Source: Spirochaetota bacterium (GTDB taxonomy: Bacteria > Spirochaetota > Spirochaetia > B11-G9). Taken from it: a stretch of 16,702 nt of DNA. Made by a program: the position numbers and the translations under genes. Shown here in pieces: positions 13,950 to 16,702 of the stretch. The notes below the pieces were generated by a model. It was not told the origin of the DNA, did no database searches, and saw only the letters and a list, made by a program, of their open reading frames with translations. The stretch lies in contig QNBL01000023.1 in assembly GCA_003641695.1 (NCBI GenBank), positions 1 through 16,702 on the forward strand, read 5' to 3'. Each line of letters starts with the position of its first letter. Position 1 is the stretch's first letter.

Positions 13950-14410
13950 GCGGCATTGTTGAAAAGCTTTTTATAAGCAGAGAGAAAAAAACAAAGAGGG
14001 TGGCGATAGAATCGGGGTTTTTTATCAAGAATTTTGGTCTGGAAGGTGATGCCTACTCTTCTCACGGTGCAAGACGGCAAGTTACTGTATTATCTTCGGA
14101 AGGGAGAGCAGCTGTAGAGAAAGAGGATCTGAAGGGACTCTGCTTTGAAAGATTTATTGAGACAGTCAGAATTTCAGGAATTGAAGCTGATGATCTCAAA
14201 CCCGGAGTGCTGCTGAAAGCTGGCACTGCCCTTTTTGAGGTAACGGAATATAGAAAAAAATGCTACCCTGAGTGCAGTATTATACAAACGGGAAGAGTCT
14301 GCTCCCTGCTTACTGATGCAAGGTTTCTTAAGGTGTTAGCTACGGGAAAGGTGGCTGTGGGGGATAGAGTTGAAATAATCAAAGAGTATGATATACTGCA
14401 TTCATCATGA
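13946..14410 (+). CDS. Second MOSC-domain protein
   Basis: This 154-residue protein has the MOSC outline: GLEGDAYSSHGARRQVTVLS (34-53), a central strand CFERFIETVRISGIEADDLKPG, FEVTEYRKKCYPECSII with the two cysteines near 107 and 111, and RFLKVLATGKVAVGDRVEII at the end. Compared with the MOSC protein at 7941-8381, the GDFxEN motif is replaced by GLCFERF, so it is a more divergent member and probably has a different ligand or role. It overlaps its upstream partner by four bases and the phosphatase gene downstream by four, so it belongs to a three-gene unit. MOSC proteins bind molybdenum cofactor or sulfur carriers in known cases; here a sensory role is only speculation. Confidence 0.85.
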   Translation: MSGIVEKLFISREKKTKRVAIESGFFIKNFGLEGDAYSSHGARRQVTVLSSEGRAAVEKEDLKGLCFERFIETVRISGIEADDLKPGVLLKAGTALFEVTEYRKKCYPECSIIQTGRVCSLLTDARFLKVLATGKVAVGDRVEIIKEYDILHSS

Positions 14411-16524
14411 GAATACAATCAAAACTTACCATAGTTGAAACTCTTATTGCTGTTGGGTTCGTTGTTGCCATTTTTATCTCAATAGTATTTACCAATTCCG
14501 CTATTGAACTGAAGGATATTGAGTACCAGGCGGGTGAAGTTTTATCAAGTATGGAGAAACTCAGTTATGCCAGCCGAACGATGCTTTCCACTACACGGAA
14601 CCTTACTGATTTGAGAGCGGATCTTCAACGCAGGGTTGATGATTTCGATATGCAGCTTACTAAACTTGCTGAGCTGAAAGGGATCCAGCATCTTGGGGAA
14701 AAGCCGGTAAAGAACTATGAGGAAGTCCGTGGATGGTGGAAGCAGTTGCGGGATTGGTATCTGGATCCGGAATTTAAGAGACTGGATGGAATGATTGACC
14801 GGGGGTTTTCAGGGATTATTGGTAATCGGGGACTTCTCCAGGCTTTTATTGAATTGAAGGATGATAACCCCGCAGTATTTGGTGCTATTACTTCTCTCAA
14901 AAACTATCAGGATAATGTTCTGGAAAACTCAGAGGTTTTTACGGAGAAACTGAATGGTTTCCTTGAAGAGCTCAATACTCAGACTGAGAATACAATAAAA
15001 TTTAATCTTTATCTGGTTGTGGGAATTATCGTAGTTACTGTTATCCTCTCGCTGCTGCTTATTAACCTCCTGGCCATGCGGATTACCCAGCGGATTAAAC
15101 TTGTAGAAGATGCTATCAAGACGGTGGCCAGGGGGGACTTTTCCCGGGACCTTGTTATTGAATCCGGTGATGAGTTTGAAGAGCTCTCCACGCACTACAA
15201 TGCTTTTAAAACTGAGCTCTGGAAAGAACTGGACTCTGTTTTGGACTTTATGATCGATATCAGTGTTTCTCTTTCGGAAGGTTTGAATATGGACCGTGTA
15301 TCTGAAAAGATTCTTCAGGCTGTAGTAAAAAATTCCAGTGCTGATGCCGGTGCCGTATTTATGCTGGATGAGGGTCAATCTCATCTTCAATTGAAGGCGG
15401 TGCAGGGAGATTTTCCCTGCCCTTTCAAAGTCCCCGAGGGAGTCGGTGAAACTATTGAAAGACAGCTGGATTTTCTAAAGAGTTACGGGATTCCGGTAGG
15501 AAAGACTATAATCGGGCAGGCTGTGAGCAGCGGCAAGGAAATATTTATTAAAGACGCAACAAAGGATGATAGGTTGTCTGCCAACAGTTCTCCTGAAAGC
15601 CCTCAGTTTATAAGTTCCATTGGAGTTATCCCGCTTATTATTTCCAGAAGAGTGCTGGGGACTATTGTTTTGGTAAGAACAACACCTGGAGACAGTTTTA
15701 CCGACGTCGGGTACAACAATATGCGGACATTCGGGGATTATGCAGCCCTGACAATCGATAACCTCTACAATTTTTCGGAAATTGTTCAGAAAACAGAGAT
15801 GGACCGGGAGCTGCAGATTGCCGCGGGGATACAGAAAAATATGCTTCCTGAACGTATCCCCGAGGTTGCCAATTTTTCTTTCGGAGTATTTTCAAGAGCA
15901 GCTGAGACAGTAAGCAGCGACTACTATGATGTTTTTAAACTTGGGAAAAAGAAGAGTGCGGTGGTGCTTTGTGATGTAGTAGGGAAGGGAGTTCCCGCCT
16001 CTCTTTTAATGGTTATGATCAGGACCATGATCAGGATGGTTGCTCCCTCGGCAAAGAGCTCGGATCACATGCTTAGAATAATAAACAAAGGCTTAAGGAA
16101 AAAAATAGGTGTTGAACAGTACGCAACCATGAGTGTTCTTCTTATCGATGAAGAGAATCGGACTGTTGGATACTCTAATGCTGCTCATTCTCCCCTTCTT
16201 TACTACAATTCCACATCTGGAGAATTTTCAGAGATTGATACGCCCGGATTGCCCATAGGGGTCGAACCGGATGAAAAGTATGCCAAAAAGTCTCTTAAGC
16301 CATCGAAGAATGATCTCTTTATTCTTTATACTGATGGAGTTTCAGAGGGCAGGAATGAAAAAGGGGAGAGTTATACGGTTGAAAGAATGAAAGAGGTCAT
16401 AAAGAACAATGCCCGGCTTCCTGCTGAGAAAATTGCAGAAGCTGTCCTGAAAGATATAAATGTTTTTACAGGTTCCGGGCAAAAAACGGATGACCAGACC
16501 CTGTTGATAATAAAAGCAGTTTAG
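14407..16524 (+). CDS. Membrane HAMP-GAF-SpoIIE/RsbU-type serine phosphatase
   Basis: A 705-residue signalling protein. Transmembrane helix 1 is at about 8-30 and helix 2 at about 201-224, enclosing an external sensor region of 170 residues that is helical and matches no domain I know. Then come a HAMP domain (about 225-277), a GAF domain (about 295-455, with AGAVFMLDEG and GQAVSSGKEIFIKDA), a linker with DRELQIAAGIQKNMLPERIP (466-485) and a PP2C-like SpoIIE phosphatase domain. The acidic metal residues are present: D505/D508 in VSSDYYD, D523 in CDVVGKG, D643 in LYTDGVSEG, D695/D696 in TDDQT. The usual GGD is SSD here. Such proteins dephosphorylate anti-sigma-factor antagonists, but none is in the window. 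It overlaps the MOSC gene (ATGA) and ends tail to tail with the next gene. Confidence 0.94.
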   Translation: MRIQSKLTIVETLIAVGFVVAIFISIVFTNSAIELKDIEYQAGEVLSSMEKLSYASRTMLSTTRNLTDLRADLQRRVDDFDMQLTKLAELKGIQHLGEKPVKNYEEVRGWWKQLRDWYLDPEFKRLDGMIDRGFSGIIGNRGLLQAFIELKDDNPAVFGAITSLKNYQDNVLENSEVFTEKLNGFLEELNTQTENTIKFNLYLVVGIIVVTVILSLLLINLLAMRITQRIKLVEDAIKTVARGDFSRDLVIESGDEFEELSTHYNAFKTELWKELDSVLDFMIDISVSLSEGLNMDRVSEKILQAVVKNSSADAGAVFMLDEGQSHLQLKAVQGDFPCPFKVPEGVGETIERQLDFLKSYGIPVGKTIIGQAVSSGKEIFIKDATKDDRLSANSSPESPQFISSIGVIPLIISRRVLGTIVLVRTTPGDSFTDVGYNNMRTFGDYAALTIDNLYNFSEIVQKTEMDRELQIAAGIQKNMLPERIPEVANFSFGVFSRAAETVSSDYYDVFKLGKKKSAVVLCDVVGKGVPASLLMVMIRTMIRMVAPSAKSSDHMLRIINKGLRKKIGVEQYATMSVLLIDEENRTVGYSNAAHSPLLYYNSTSGEFSEIDTPGLPIGVEPDEKYAKKSLKPSKNDLFILYTDGVSEGRNEKGESYTVERMKEVIKNNARLPAEKIAEAVLKDINVFTGSGQKTDDQTLLIIKAV

Positions 16525-16702
16525 AAAAGTTCTATTAATGGCCCAGGATCGAACCAGTCAGAAGAGATGATGTCTTCGGAAAGTAATTCCTCATTCCAGC
16601 TGCTGCCAGTGATTGATGCGACGAATTCTCTGGTTTCCTCTTTTATTATTCTCGTTGTCTGTATGGTTCTGAAAAATGGAATTCCGGCGGCACATACAAA
16701 TA
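16521..16702 (-). CDS. C-terminal end of an unknown protein (partial)
   Basis: On the minus strand an open frame runs from the right edge to a TAA at 16521-16523 and yields 59 residues with natural codon use, including AGIPFFRTIQTTRIIKEE and ending GPLIELF. I do not recognise it. The rest of the gene lies outside the window. Its stop codon overlaps the stop of the phosphatase gene (16522-16524), so the two genes are convergent with no terminator space between them. The reading frame and position support a real gene; function is open. Confidence 0.6.
   Translation of the reverse strand, partial: FVCAAGIPFFRTIQTTRIIKEETREFVASITGSSWNEELLSEDIISSDWFDPGPLIELF

Overview
The window looks like chromosomal DNA of an anaerobic or fermentative bacterium. 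A spirochaete (Spirochaeta-like) is my best guess. It rests on the overall style of the proteins: a HAMP-GAF-SpoIIE-type phosphatase, a PF06541 membrane protein, TupABC and an ornithine racemase. No single marker in the window proves it. Genes are densely packed, often with 4-base ATGA overlaps. I see no tRNA, rRNA, CRISPR array or insertion sequence.

Layout. (1) Positions 1-1959, plus strand: the tail of a gene resembling the GlmL/MutL accessory proteins of B12-dependent mutases, then a 602-residue protein that joins an ornithine-racemase-type PLP domain to an arginase-fold domain that has lost most of its metal ligands. This suggests ornithine metabolism. (2) 2050-2620, plus: an unrecognised small protein whose 5' end may carry a one-base frameshift. 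(3) 2632-4930: argininosuccinate synthase argG and a LysR-type regulator, both minus strand, each with a recognisable promoter and a palindrome placed where an operator would be. (4) 4942-7424, minus: a periplasmic lipoprotein nucleotidase, and a small outer-membrane beta-barrel-like protein upstream of it. (5) 7481-12918, minus: an eight-gene operon tupA-tupB-tupC-moeA-moaA-moaC-MOSC-mogA, coupling tungstate uptake to pterin cofactor synthesis. It is preceded by a good sigma70-type promoter and a structured leader that I take to be a Moco/Tuco-type riboswitch. (6) 13100-16524, plus, divergent from the tungsten operon: a PF06541 membrane protein, a second MOSC-domain protein and a membrane-bound HAMP-GAF-SpoIIE phosphatase, each joined to the next by an ATGA overlap. 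(7) 16521-16702: the C-terminal end of a convergent minus-strand gene of unknown function.

How they work together. The tup-moe-moa operon imports tungstate (or molybdate), makes the pterin precursor (MoaA, MoaC), adenylates it (MogA) and inserts the metal (MoeA). The riboswitch candidate would let the finished cofactor shut off synthesis and uptake. Some needed functions (MoaD, MoaE, MoeB) are not in the window. The first two genes and argG suggest traffic between arginine and ornithine. The most unusual objects are the racemase/pseudo-arginase fusion, the riboswitch candidate with mutually exclusive pairings, the short MoaA, and the MOSC-phosphatase operon facing the tungsten operon.
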